DNA of 64,000 nt from contig OX638329.1 in assembly GCA_951812755.1 (NCBI GenBank), forward strand, positions 1,907,339 through 1,971,338, given 5' to 3'. A program made the translations under genes and the position numbers. This stretch comes from an uncultured Latescibacterota bacterium. GTDB lineage: Bacteria > Latescibacterota > UBA2968. Below are positions 1 through 8,366 of this stretch, in pieces; the stretch's first letter is position 1, and each line of letters opens with the position of its first letter. Under the pieces are notes generated by a model. The model did no database searches. It saw only the letters and a list, made by a program, of their open reading frames with translations, and was not told the origin of the DNA.

Positions 1-42
1 GTCAGTACACGATAGGTGGTGGGGCGGGGTTCGTCTATTCGT

Positions 43-633
43 CTAATCAGCGGCGACTGAGTCGCGGGTTTTCATTTTTTCGCGCTCTTTGATGAGCAGG
101 TTCATCCAGTGTTTCATGTACTGTCCGTGGTCATTCCACACGCGCCCACTGACCAAATTGCCGTCGATGACGCACGGTTCATCGACGAAGATGCCGCCAC
201 AGACTTCGAGGTCAAATTGGCATTTCCAAACGCAGGCCATGCGCCGTCCTTTGACTACGCCCGCGCGACACGGGATTTCAACGCCGTGACAGACGCTGGC
301 AACGGGTTTGTTGTGTTCAAAGAAATAGCGCGTGATGCGAATGAGGTCGGGGTCGTCGCGGATGTATTCGGGGGCGCGTCCGCCAGAGAAGAAGATGCCG
401 ACGTATTCGGATGGATCAACGTCCCGAAAGGCGATGTCGGCATTGATCGAATACCCTTTCCATTCTTCGGTGATGTCCCAACCGGGGGAGATTTCGTGGA
501 GTACCATTTGATAGCGGCGCTTGTCTGGACCGGCGACAACGGGGGTAAATCCGTCTTCTTGTATCCTGAGAAATGGGTATAGCGTATCGACGGTTTCTGT
601 GGCGTCTCCAACGATGATGAGAACTTTGTCCAT
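43..633 (-). CDS. DJ-1/PfpI family class I glutamine amidotransferase-like protein
   Basis: This 196-residue protein has the DJ-1/PfpI fold signature. The nucleophile elbow A-S-V-C-H-G places Cys115 next to His116, and a G-G-R-A-P-E segment near residue 85 corresponds to the oxyanion region of PfpI proteins. Members act as cytosolic cysteine proteases, deglycases, chaperones or hydratases, so the substrate cannot be named. An in-frame reading extends further upstream, but the ATG at 633 is chosen because AAAGGAG lies six bases before it. No partner gene is adjacent, since the 300 bases upstream are non-coding. Family assignment is secure and the function is open. Confidence 0.85.
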   Translation of the reverse strand: MDKVLIIVGDATETVDTLYPFLRIQEDGFTPVVAGPDKRRYQMVLHEISPGWDITEEWKGYSINADIAFRDVDPSEYVGIFFSGGRAPEYIRDDPDLIRITRYFFEHNKPVASVCHGVEIPCRAGVVKGRRMACVWKCQFDLEVCGGIFVDEPCVIDGNLVSGRVWNDHGQYMKHWMNLLIKEREKMKTRDSVAAD

Positions 634-946
634 GACGGTCTCCTTTAAAAAAGGTAAAAGGTAAAACGTAAAATGTGAGACGTTAAAAGCTACCGTCATT
701 GCGGCAGGGTGTTAGCCGCCACGCCGAAGGCACAACGCCAGTAATCCAGTAGTGAAGCAAGTAGCTTGGTCCCTTGTCTTTCATCTGCGTCCATCTGCGG
801 ATTAATCCACGATCATGGTTTTGTGTTCCTGAGCAGATCGCACGATGGCGTCGGCCCTGCTCGGATGTGACGATCAGGGATGCGATCTTCAGAGGAGAAG
901 TGGTTGGGTATAAAGAAATGCTACGAGAGGAGAGATAAAAAAAATA
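634..946. other. Intergenic stretch with repeat phrases, no gene
   Basis: About 310 bases without a supported gene. The first part holds short G-T-A-A-A-A phrases (around 650-690). Around 778-812 there is an inverse copy of the CCGCAGATGGACGCAGATG phrase that recurs elsewhere in the window. The remainder up to the PIN-toxin fragment has no open frame with a ribosome site. Confidence 0.6.
778..812 (-). repeat. STRR-like dispersed repeat, CGCAGATGGA phrase
   Basis: Read on the minus strand this is ATCCGCAGATGGACGCAGATG followed by A-rich sequence. It consists of two near copies of a 10-base unit. The same phrase occurs on the plus strand near 35,978 and 52,428, so it is a dispersed repeat of this genome and not a local accident. 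Confidence 0.6.
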
Positions 947-1085
947 TTATGGCTTCAACAAACATATATAACCTGCTTGTTCGAAGTGATGATCTGTCGT
1001 AAATGCCTCTGTCAGGTGACGCTCTTGCATCAGTACGAAACTCGAGCAATCTACAAGAGTCCACTCCTTGTCATCTCGTTTAGGG
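947..1085 (-). pseudogene. 3' fragment of a PIN-domain (VapC-like) toxin
   Basis: Downstream of and overlapping the antitoxin, but in another frame, roughly 45 codons read R-D-D-K-E-W-T-L-V-D-C-S-S-F-V-L-M and end in T-T-D-H-H-F-E-Q-A-G-Y before a TAA at 947-949. This is the typical C-terminal third of a PIN ribonuclease toxin, with the conserved D-K-E-W, D-C-x-S-F and D-H-H-F-E-Q-A-G segments. The N-terminal two thirds, which carry the first catalytic acidic residues, are absent. The antitoxin frame runs straight into this segment, so a deletion probably removed the toxin start. Frame and motifs are seen directly; the deletion is inferred, and the upstream limit of the fragment is approximate. 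Confidence 0.7.
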
Positions 1086-1302
1086 ATTTGCCAATGTACT
1101 GATCGTGATGATCTGCCCAATTGGGAATAGAGCCTTTTAATGTCCCTATAAATTCCTCCAATGGGTCATTCTCAAGACGCTCAGTTGCCTCAGCCAGGAG
1201 ATTAGCAGCTAAAACTTCTGGGAGTTGCCCAATATGTGCCGCGGATTTTCTCAACGAATTATACACTTTCTCTGGTACTTCGAATGTAAGGGTGTGTCCC
1301 AT
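1051..1302 (-). CDS. Antitoxin of a PIN-toxin pair, partner lost
   Basis: This 83-residue acidic protein begins with M-G-H-T-L-T-F-E-V-P-E-K-V-Y, a short beta strand and helix typical of AbrB/RHH-like antitoxins. The segment D-P-L-E-E-F-I-G-T followed by I-P-N-W-A-D-H-H-D-Q-Y-I-G is usual for antitoxins that precede PIN toxins. The ATG at 1302 has a strong GGAGG site. In intact loci the toxin start overlaps the antitoxin end. Here only the 3' end of the toxin remains, and the last ten or so antitoxin residues are encoded by the junction region, so its C-terminus may be altered. DNA binding and toxin neutralisation are family knowledge; current activity is unknown. Confidence 0.7.
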   Translation of the reverse strand: MGHTLTFEVPEKVYNSLRKSAAHIGQLPEVLAANLLAEATERLENDPLEEFIGTLKGSIPNWADHHDQYIGKSLNEMTRSGLL

Positions 1303-1410
1303 AGCTTACCTCCGGCAATTATTTTAGAACGACAAAATAATACGGGCATTCCCATTGTGTAAATCTACTATGATGCAATCAAGAGTCAAGAAATTATCAT
1401 ATTGATACAG

Positions 1411-1905
1411 TTACCCCTCCACTGCCCTTCGTATTTGGTCAGCGAGTGCTTCCATTTCACTTTTGGAAATATCCAAAATCCCTTCGCGTGTGCTGATGGC
1501 CTTAGTCTGTTGTTTCTCGTAGGGAACTCCGGGGGGCAATGGAGCTATATGCCAGTGCACATGCGCGTTTCCTTGTTTACTCCCAAGAGATAGGATATAC
1601 ATCCGTTCTGTTCTGACGACTTTTTTGATGGCTTCTGAAATGTCGTATATGAGGGATTGGATTCTCAAATATTCGTCTTTTTTAAAGTCACTCGTTACAT
1701 GCTCTCTATGTCTGATGGGAGACACCAGGACATATCCGTATAGCCGCGTGTACTTGTTCATGAATGCAACTGCAAAGTCGTCTTGATAGACTATGTGATG
1801 AGGGTTTTTGCCTGCCAGCATTTCGCATATAAAGCAGGGTCCGTTTCTAACGCGTTCTGTGTATGTTTCAATGTCGTGATGCTTTAGTTTTTGCACATTT
1901 TCCAT
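1411..1905 (-). CDS. HIT family nucleotide-binding protein
   Basis: This 164-residue protein is a histidine-triad hydrolase or transferase. The diagnostic H115-V-H117-W-H119 motif lies in N-A-H-V-H-W-H-I-A-P-L-P-P. An N-terminal C-x-x-C pair (residues 24 and 27) is common in bacterial members, where it helps bind zinc. HIT proteins cleave nucleoside phosphoramidates or dinucleoside polyphosphates in the cytoplasm. The individual substrate cannot be read from sequence. The ATG at 1905 gives the family-typical start; the ribosome site (AGAAAGAC) is weak. Transcription could share the tandem terminators of the upstream inositol synthase gene only by readthrough. Confidence 0.9.
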   Translation of the reverse strand: MENVQKLKHHDIETYTERVRNGPCFICEMLAGKNPHHIVYQDDFAVAFMNKYTRLYGYVLVSPIRHREHVTSDFKKDEYLRIQSLIYDISEAIKKVVRTERMYILSLGSKQGNAHVHWHIAPLPPGVPYEKQQTKAISTREGILDISKSEMEALADQIRRAVEG

Positions 1906-1933
1906 GGGTTGTCTTTCTGGTGGATTGTATTGT

Positions 1934-1974
1934 CAAAAAAATAAGCGACCGAGAGCAAAAGCCCGGGGTCGCTT
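1934..1974 (-). terminator. Second terminator after inositol-phosphate synthase
   Basis: On the minus strand, AAGCGACC and GGTCGCTT (1967-1974 and 1943-1950) pair around a loop and are followed by a run of seven Ts. It lies directly after another hairpin, making a tandem terminator. Confidence 0.8.
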
Positions 1975-1982
1975 AAAATATA

Positions 1983-2016
1983 AACACAGTGCCTGCCAAA
2001 TGACAAGCACTGTGTT
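1983..2016 (-). terminator. First terminator after inositol-phosphate synthase
   Basis: A ten-base perfect stem AACACAGTGC/GCACTGTGTT follows the stop codon at 2029 within a dozen bases. The trailing T-tract on the minus strand is weaker (TATATTTT), which may explain the second terminator just downstream. Confidence 0.75.
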
Positions 2017-2028
2017 GGTGGAGAAAGC

Positions 2029-3114
2029 TTACTCTTTTAAGCCGTATTGGCGAATAAAATCGCTTGTCATTTCGCGCGCTTGATCGTCGCTGAATTGTTT
2101 GGGCGGCGATTTCATCAGGTAAGACGATGGTCCCATCAAGGGGCCTTTGAGGCCGTGGTTGAGGGCGAGTTTGCAGAGCCTGACTGCATCGATGACCACG
2201 CCCGCTGAGTTTGGTGAGTCCCAGACTTCGAGTTTGAGTTCCAGATTGAGTGGCACGCCGCCAAAGGTTTCGCCTTCCATGCGGATATGACACCATTTGC
2301 GGTCTTCCAGCCAGGGGATGTGGTCGCTGGGGCCAACGTGAATATTGTCTTCGCCCAGGTCGTAGTCGAGTTGAGAAGTGACGGCCTGTGTTTTGGAGAT
2401 TTTTTTGGATTCCAGGCGTTCGCGCTCGAGCATGTTGTAAAAGTCGGTGTTGCCGCCAAAATTGAGTTGGTACGTTTTGCTGAGTTTGACGCCGCGTTCG
2501 CGGAACAGGCGGGTGAGCACGCGGTGGGTAATTGTGGCGCCGACCTGTGATTTGATATCGTCGCCGATGAGGGGCAGGCCGCGCTTTTCAAAGCGCTCGG
2601 GCCAGTGTCCGGCACTGGCGATAAAGACGGGCATGCAGTTGACGAAGGCACATCCGGCTTGAAGGACTTGTTCCACATACCACTTGGTGGCCTGTTCGCT
2701 GCCCACGGGAAGGTAATTGACGACGACATCGGTGCGCGTGGCTTTGAGGACTTCGGCAATGTCAACGGTGTCGCCTTCGGCTTTTGTGATGACTTGATCG
2801 AGATATTTTCCCAGGCCATCGTGGGTCATGCCGCGGTAAACGGGAACGTCGAGGTGGGGGACATCGGCAAATTTGATGGTGTTGTTGGGATGTGCAAAGA
2901 TGGCTTCGCTCAAGTCTTTGCCCACTTTTTTCGCATTGACGTCAAAGGCAGCAGAAAATTCAATGTCGCGGATGTGATAGCCGCCCAGGTTGGGGTGCAT
3001 CAATCCGGGGATGAACTCATCCTCAGAAGCGTTTTTGTAGTATTCGACGCCCTGTACGAGGGAGGATGCACAGTTGCCTGCGCCGATGATGGCGACTCGG
3101 ACTTTGGAGGACAT
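2029..3114 (-). CDS. ino1: Inositol-3-phosphate synthase
   Basis: This 361-residue enzyme converts glucose-6-phosphate to 1L-myo-inositol-1-phosphate with tightly bound NAD+. It is the entry point to inositol lipids, mycothiol-like thiols and inositol solutes. The Rossmann motif [11 protein letters not shown] is at residues 9-19, and the [14 protein letters not shown] segment and a conserved lysine-rich C-terminal half follow. The length matches the short archaeal/actinobacterial type, not the roughly 500-residue eukaryotic type. The ATG at 3114 has GGAGAAG upstream. A LysR regulator starts divergently 139 bases away, a common arrangement when the regulator controls its neighbour. Confidence 0.93.
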   Translation of the reverse strand: MSSKVRVAIIGAGNCASSLVQGVEYYKNASEDEFIPGLMHPNLGGYHIRDIEFSAAFDVNAKKVGKDLSEAIFAHPNNTIKFADVPHLDVPVYRGMTHDGLGKYLDQVITKAEGDTVDIAEVLKATRTDVVVNYLPVGSEQATKWYVEQVLQAGCAFVNCMPVFIASAGHWPERFEKRGLPLIGDDIKSQVGATITHRVLTRLFRERGVKLSKTYQLNFGGNTDFYNMLERERLESKKISKTQAVTSQLDYDLGEDNIHVGPSDHIPWLEDRKWCHIRMEGETFGGVPLNLELKLEVWDSPNSAGVVIDAVRLCKLALNHGLKGPLMGPSSYLMKSPPKQFSDDQAREMTSDFIRQYGLKE

Positions 3115-3153
3115 GGCGCTTCTCCTTAAAGAGAAAGGTGTTTAAGGTATTGT

Positions 3154-3168
3154 CAGACAAAATGTCTG
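3154..3168. promoter_or_regulatory. Dyad CAGAC-N5-GTCTG between ino1 and lysR
   Basis: In the 139-base, AT-rich divergent intergenic region a perfect 5-5-5 inverted repeat fits the T-N11-A form of LysR-type operators. It lies about 40 bases from the ino1 start. Binding is inferred only from form and position. Confidence 0.4.
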
Positions 3169-3253
3169 TGATTTTTTCTTATTAGACAAATCAATAATTA
3201 CTATATTATATATAGATAAAATCTATGGACTGCATTCCGAACAGGAGCGAGAT

Positions 3254-4177
3254 ATGAATCTTTATCATTTGCGCTATTTTTTATCTGTTGCACAAACCGG
3301 GAGTTTTAGCCAGGCAGCACGGGAGATGCATGTGACACAGCCAACGGTGAGTAGTGGTATTGCTGAATTGGAAAAGATGATGGGTGTGAAGCTTTTTAAC
3401 CGGGGAGGCAAGCGTGTGGCACTGACAATGGAAGGGCGCACGCTGGTGAATTATGCGATGCAGATTCAGGATCTGGTCGAAGAGGTAGAAGACCACTTGC
3501 AGCGGCGCGATGTGTTGCCGGGAGAGGGATTTCAGTTTGGCGCGATTGATGCGGCTGTGACGTATTTGTTGCCGGATATTTTGAAGGATTATATGCGCGT
3601 TTATCCCGATGTTTCTCTGTCTGTACAGGTGGCGCCGTCGCGTTATCTGGTGGATGATCTGCTGATGAATCGCTCTGAGTTTGCGGTTATTTCACTGCCT
3701 TATGATCATCCGCGTGTGGAGACGGTGTCGATTTATCGGGATTCTATGCCGCTTGTGGTGGGGGCATCCCATCCTTTTGCCGCGCGAAAAAGCGCGACTT
3801 TGCAAGAGGTGGTGCAAGAGCCGTTGATTTTGTTTCATACGGATTCCATATCGCGCAAAATTGTGGATGAGCGATTTGCCGAAGCAGGCGTGTCTCCCGG
3901 CGTGGTGATGGAGATGCGAAGCCCAGAGGCGATGCGAAAGCTGGTGGAGGTTGGTGTTGGGATTTCGTTTTTGCCTATGCTAACTGTGCAGGAGTCCCTG
4001 GATGCCGGGGCGTTAAGGGTGGTGGATGTGGAGGGGGTGGCATTTAGCCGCGAGGTCGGTGTGGCGTGGAGACGAGGACGCTATTTTAGCTCGGTGATTC
4101 GATATTTGATTGAGGCGATTTTTGAAGCATATCAGGGGCTGGAGGTGTGGCACAAGAAGGTGGAAATTGCAAGATGA
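3254..4177 (+). CDS. LysR family transcriptional regulator
   Basis: The 307-residue protein opens with a classic LysR winged helix-turn-helix (residues 1-60, L-R-Y-F-L-S-V-A-Q-T-G-S-F-S-Q-A-A then V-T-Q-P-T-V-S). The effector-binding domain (about 90-295) has the periplasmic-binding fold. It is transcribed away from the inositol-phosphate synthase gene and is therefore the likeliest regulator of it; the dyad in the shared intergenic region supports that. The ligand is unknown. AGGAGCGAG upstream of the ATG supports the start. It converges with thiI with only five bases between the stop codons. Confidence 0.92.
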   Translation: MNLYHLRYFLSVAQTGSFSQAAREMHVTQPTVSSGIAELEKMMGVKLFNRGGKRVALTMEGRTLVNYAMQIQDLVEEVEDHLQRRDVLPGEGFQFGAIDAAVTYLLPDILKDYMRVYPDVSLSVQVAPSRYLVDDLLMNRSEFAVISLPYDHPRVETVSIYRDSMPLVVGASHPFAARKSATLQEVVQEPLILFHTDSISRKIVDERFAEAGVSPGVVMEMRSPEAMRKLVEVGVGISFLPMLTVQESLDAGALRVVDVEGVAFSREVGVAWRRGRYFSSVIRYLIEAIFEAYQGLEVWHKKVEIAR

Positions 4178-4182
4178 GTACG

Positions 4183-5352
4183 CTAAAACTTGAATGTTTT
4201 GCGTTCGGTTTGTTCAAGGGTTTGTGCGATGAGGGGGGCGAGGTCGAGCGTGGATTCGATTTCGCGGACTTTTTCTAAATTGGCGCGCGTTTCGGGGTGT
4301 TTGGGTACAAAGACAGAGCAACAATCTTCGTAGGGTTCAATGGAGATTTGATATGTGCCAATGCGCCGCGCTTCGTTGATGATTTCTTCTTTGTTGTCAC
4401 CGGCTAATGGACGCAAGATGGGCAGTGGGGTCACTTCTTCAATAGCGCGCATGTTCGACAGGGTTTGCGAGGCGACCTGCCCGACATTTTCGCCTGTGAC
4501 GAGTGCCTGAGCATTTACTTTTTCAGCTATGGCTTCTGCAATGCGCAGCATGGCGCGGCGGTAGAGAATAACGCGGTAGCTCGCAGGTGCTCGCGTCATG
4601 ATGTGGCGTTGAATTTCGACAAATGGCACCAGGTAAAGGTCAGACACATATTGATGTCGGGTGAGGAGTCGTACGAGGTCTTCGGTGTTGCGCTGTGAAT
4701 TGCGATTGGTATAAGGCTGGCTGTGGAAATGCACATAAGTGAGTTTGACACCGCGTTTCATAATTTTGTAAGAAGCCACGGGTGAGTCAATGCCCGAAGA
4801 TAGGAGGCTTACTGCGCTTTCATTAGATCCGACGGGCAAACCCCCTGGGGCAGGAATTTTTTCAGCATAGATAAATATGCGTTGTGGGGCAATTTCAATA
4901 AAACAAATGAGGTCCGGGTTGTCCATCAGGACGCGGGCACCCGACAGGGTTTGAATATGTTTGCCCACATCCCGGTTGATTTGATCCGAATTGAGAGAAA
5001 AGGTTTTGTCGCCGCGTCTGGTGACAATTTTGAAGGATTCGAAATCGGCTTTTTGTGCAAGTCTCCAGGTTGTTTCTCGAATGGCTTCGATATTGCGTTT
5101 TGCCAAGACTGCTTCGGAAAAGTTGGCGATTCCAAAGACTGTTGAGAGTCGTTCTCGGATTACATCTATTGGCGATTCTGAAGTGAGTGCGAGCATCATG
5201 CGGCCCGATAGACGCTCGAGTTTTCCACAGGGTACGTCTTTGAGTGCACGGGTGATGTTGGTCATCAGACGCCGTTCAAATCTGCCTCGATTTTTGCCTT
5301 TGAGGCCAATTTCGTGATAGTGTATGAGTATGAAGCGGTCGTTGGTCATCAT
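4183..5352 (-). CDS. thiI: tRNA sulfurtransferase ThiI, short form
   Basis: ThiI adenylates U8 of tRNA for 4-thiouridine synthesis and can supply sulfur for the thiamine thiazole. The protein has the N-terminal ferredoxin-like/THUMP region (about 1-165) and the PP-loop S-S-G-I-D-S-P at 185-191. It ends near residue 389, so the C-terminal rhodanese domain of the E. coli enzyme is missing. In species without that domain thiazole synthesis depends on other sulfur carriers. It is the last gene of a long minus-strand run that starts with pspA, eight bases after the phosphatase gene. ThiL elsewhere in the window belongs to the same vitamin pathway. Confidence 0.93.
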   Translation of the reverse strand: MMTNDRFILIHYHEIGLKGKNRGRFERRLMTNITRALKDVPCGKLERLSGRMMLALTSESPIDVIRERLSTVFGIANFSEAVLAKRNIEAIRETTWRLAQKADFESFKIVTRRGDKTFSLNSDQINRDVGKHIQTLSGARVLMDNPDLICFIEIAPQRIFIYAEKIPAPGGLPVGSNESAVSLLSSGIDSPVASYKIMKRGVKLTYVHFHSQPYTNRNSQRNTEDLVRLLTRHQYVSDLYLVPFVEIQRHIMTRAPASYRVILYRRAMLRIAEAIAEKVNAQALVTGENVGQVASQTLSNMRAIEEVTPLPILRPLAGDNKEEIINEARRIGTYQISIEPYEDCCSVFVPKHPETRANLEKVREIESTLDLAPLIAQTLEQTERKTFKF

Positions 5353-5360
5353 GAGATGGG

Positions 5361-6929
5361 TCAGGAGTTAAGGGATAAATCGCGCTGGAGAATAACGAGG
5401 GTTATATCGTCGGTGCGCCGCGCGTTGCCAATAAAAGATTTGACATCGGCGACGAGGTCGGCAATCAGGTCTGTGGGTTTCTGAGCTATGGATGCGCGTT
5501 CGAGGCAACGAATAAATCGGTCGTCGTCAAAGAAGTTGCGTTTGGCATTTTGGGCTTCGACAACACCATCGGAGTATAGTACGAGGCGATCACCGGGCGC
5601 GAGTGTTAAATGTTCAACGCGATAGGGAGTTTGGGGACGCACAAGTGCCGGGATGCCAAGGGGATATCCCGCGAGGTCGATAAATTGAGAGCGATTGGAA
5701 ATATGGATCGGTGGACAGTGTCCTGCGCTTGCAAGCGTGACTTCGCCGGTGGGTACATCGAGCACAGCGATGCAGCAGGTGATAAATGTAGCCTGGTCAA
5801 TTTGACCTTCCAATGAGTCATTAAGACCGTCGAGAATATCGGCTGGCGCAATGCGATTTTGGCATTCATAGCGGAGCATTTCATTGAAACGCACGGCGGT
5901 TACGGCTGCTTCCATGGCTTTGCCAGAGACATCGGCAACGACGATGCCGAGTTTTGTTTTGTCTTCATCCAGCCAGCGGTACGCATAGTAGTCCCCACCG
6001 ACGCTGTTGGCGGGAATACAAGTTCCGTCGAGTGCAAAACCCGGCAGGTCAGGACTGGATTGCGGCAATAGACCCATTTGCATGTCGTGCGCTGTTTGCA
6101 ACTCATCGCGCATTTCCGAAAATTGTTGTTTGTAGCTCTCCCACTGACGCGCTTCTTCGCAGAGGGTCTGGTTGTAGGCCGATGCAAAAATCCCGAGTGC
6201 GATGGGTTGAAAGAGGGTGAAGACACAGAATGTGGCAAAGGCATTGTCGGCGATACCTCTGGCGAGAGCGACCGAGCCTACGAGAATTCCGAGCGCGGTG
6301 AGTATAAGCGCGCAGTGGCGAAAGAAACCGTAGCGTTCAACGGCTTTGCGACTTTCGACATAGGCTTCATCGATGTGTACCCCCCGGTCTGCTGCCAGAA
6401 GATAGATGTAGAAGCATTTGACAACAAAAATGAGGCCGGGTAAAAATAAGAGGCAAGCTGCCGGAATGACGGCATAAAAAATGATATTTTTGTCTTCTAA
6501 GAATCTTCCAATGTTTTCTGGTGCAGCGGGGATATTCCAGGTCGTTTCCCGGGCAACGACCTGTTTGAATGCATTGAGCAGGAATGCAAAGAAATCACTG
6601 TTCACAAAAACCAGCGCTACAATGAGAACGAAGCCGAGAATAAAAAACAGGAAGATAAAAATGTTCATCGAGAAAAAACGGACGAAACGAATGATCTGTC
6701 CAAATAGATCTCGCATAGAGGGTTGTTCCCCTTGTTGCGCGCGCAAGATCATGATGGCAGAGCCAGCATATAAGCTGCCCAAGAGCAGAGTGCCCGATAT
6801 CACACTCAGAAGTATTGCCAAAAATGAAGCGAGACACAAAATGGGTAGATGACTCGCCCAGGTGGATATGCTGTCGTTGAGACAGCGAAGGTATTGGAGA
6901 TTTGCCCGAACGGGGATATCGAGAGCCAT
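5361..6929 (-). CDS. Membrane-anchored SpoIIE/PP2C-type serine phosphatase
   Basis: The first 250 residues hold about five hydrophobic segments (roughly 25-52, 88-112, 150-175, 205-228 and 230-248). A short coiled-coil linker (265-285) follows, and then a PP2C-like SpoIIE domain (about 290-515). Metal-binding acidic residues are visible in G-G-D-Y-Y-A-Y, A-D-V-S-G-K and the terminal T-D-D-I-T-L-V. Such phosphatases usually dephosphorylate anti-sigma-factor antagonists or act at the end of two-component chains. Its gene lies five bases after that of a sigma-54-dependent response regulator and next to a histidine kinase, so it probably belongs to the same signalling unit. The target is unknown; no antagonist gene is adjacent. 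Confidence 0.88.
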   Translation of the reverse strand: MALDIPVRANLQYLRCLNDSISTWASHLPILCLASFLAILLSVISGTLLLGSLYAGSAIMILRAQQGEQPSMRDLFGQIIRFVRFFSMNIFIFLFFILGFVLIVALVFVNSDFFAFLLNAFKQVVARETTWNIPAAPENIGRFLEDKNIIFYAVIPAACLLFLPGLIFVVKCFYIYLLAADRGVHIDEAYVESRKAVERYGFFRHCALILTALGILVGSVALARGIADNAFATFCVFTLFQPIALGIFASAYNQTLCEEARQWESYKQQFSEMRDELQTAHDMQMGLLPQSSPDLPGFALDGTCIPANSVGGDYYAYRWLDEDKTKLGIVVADVSGKAMEAAVTAVRFNEMLRYECQNRIAPADILDGLNDSLEGQIDQATFITCCIAVLDVPTGEVTLASAGHCPPIHISNRSQFIDLAGYPLGIPALVRPQTPYRVEHLTLAPGDRLVLYSDGVVEAQNAKRNFFDDDRFIRCLERASIAQKPTDLIADLVADVKSFIGNARRTDDITLVILQRDLSLNS

Positions 6930-6934
6930 AACAA

Positions 6935-8344
6935 TCAGGGTTTTTCTTTGTTGAGTTTGTATTTGCGGTACAGGTGGCGAAATTGGTCGTAGCTGAGTTT
7001 GAGTTGTTTGGCGGCTTCGCGCTGGTTCCAGGAGACTTTATTGAGAATGCGCCGCAATAGACTCATTTCAAAGGATTGCACTTGTGATTCAAAGCCGTCG
7101 CTCGATTCGGATGATTGGGGTGCTTGTTGAGAAACTTCGGGAGGCAGATCGCCGGATTCAATCTCAGGTCCACGGGCGACACAGGCTGCGCGTTCGGTCG
7201 CAAATTTGAGTTCGCGCACATTGCCCGGCCAGCTATATGTCATCAGGCGTTTTGTTGCCGCATCGGAAAAACTGCGTTTTTGAAGGCCTGGTACTTCCTC
7301 AACGATTTGCGCGACAAAATAATCGGCTAACGTGGGAATGTCTTCGCGGCGTTCGCGCAATGGTGGCATGTGCAAGACTTCAAAGCGCAATCTGTCGTAG
7401 AGGTCCTGACGGAATCGGCCTTCGGCAATTTCCTTTTCGAGGTCGGTATTTGTGGCGGCAATAACGCGCACATCGACGAAGGTGGGTGTCGCACTGCCCA
7501 CGCGCTGAATTTCGCTATATTCAATGGCGCGCAATACGTTTTGCTGAAATTCGGGCGTGGTATTGCCAATTTCATCGAGGAATAGGGTGCCGCCACTCGC
7601 GGCTTCAAATTTGCCCGGGCGGGCTTCTGTCGCGCCCGTATAAGCCCCTTTTTCGTGTCCAAAGAGTTCGCTTTCGAGCAATTGGTCGGCAATGGCAGCG
7701 CAATTGACTTTGACAAAGGGACGGTCTTTGCGGTCACTGCCATAGTGGATAGCAGCGGCGACGAGTTCTTTGCCCGTGCCGGGTTCGCCCGTGATGAGCG
7801 CAGGCCGGGGGATGGGGGCTACGGTTTGCGCTCGCTGGAGAATTTGCTGGAGTTTGGGGCTGGAGCCGATGATTTGATAACGCTTGCCAAATTCGTTCCG
7901 GTAGAATTGGTTTTCGCGCCCCAGGTCCTGGACTTCGGCCCGCAGTTGGGCATTTTCCCTGAGTGCTTGATATACGCGGTCGAGTTTTTCAAGGCTGAGT
8001 TCGATTTTGTCTTCGATATAAAAGTCTTTTTCAATAAAGTCTGTGGCGCCCAGTCGCAATGCAGCTACGGCAGTATCTATTGTGCCCTGTCCGGTAAGCA
8101 TAATGACGGGCAGGTCGGGAACCGATTCGAGCATTTGCGGTAAAATTTCGAGGCCATCGGGTTCATTGGGGCCGTAATCGAGGTCGAGAATCGCCAGGCC
8201 AATCTGATTGGGATGTTGTTGCAGATATGTTAGGGCTTCGCGTCCGGTAGAGAAGGCATGGACGGTGCGCGTGTCGTCTCGCAGGCTTCGAATCAGCATG
8301 TCGAGGACTTCGATCTGGTCGTCTGCAACGATAATTTCGGTCAT
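6935..8344 (-). CDS. Sigma-54-dependent response regulator, NtrC family
   Basis: The order is receiver domain (1-118, phospho-acceptor among D54/D56 in A-I-L-D-L-D), AAA+ sigma-54 activator domain (about 155-395, Walker A G-E-P-G-T-G-K-E, loop G-A-Y-T-G-A and Walker B T-L-F-L-D-E-I-G) and a Fis-type helix-turn-helix at the C-terminus. The sigma-54 contact loop has tyrosine in place of the usual phenylalanine, a known tolerated variant. It is flanked by a histidine kinase 22 bases upstream and a PP2C phosphatase downstream. A sigma-54-like promoter stands before pspA at the head of the same minus-strand run, so this activator is the natural candidate to control it (inference). Confidence 0.95.
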   Translation of the reverse strand: MTEIIVADDQIEVLDMLIRSLRDDTRTVHAFSTGREALTYLQQHPNQIGLAILDLDYGPNEPDGLEILPQMLESVPDLPVIMLTGQGTIDTAVAALRLGATDFIEKDFYIEDKIELSLEKLDRVYQALRENAQLRAEVQDLGRENQFYRNEFGKRYQIIGSSPKLQQILQRAQTVAPIPRPALITGEPGTGKELVAAAIHYGSDRKDRPFVKVNCAAIADQLLESELFGHEKGAYTGATEARPGKFEAASGGTLFLDEIGNTTPEFQQNVLRAIEYSEIQRVGSATPTFVDVRVIAATNTDLEKEIAEGRFRQDLYDRLRFEVLHMPPLRERREDIPTLADYFVAQIVEEVPGLQKRSFSDAATKRLMTYSWPGNVRELKFATERAACVARGPEIESGDLPPEVSQQAPQSSESSDGFESQVQSFEMSLLRRILNKVSWNQREAAKQLKLSYDQFRHLYRKYKLNKEKP

Positions 8345-8366
8345 GGGAGGAATATTGGAAAGGGTA

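Noticed and set aside
2605-3129. Plus-strand frame of 174 codons opposite ino1
   Set aside because: It is wholly antisense to a clear enzyme gene and has no recognisable features.
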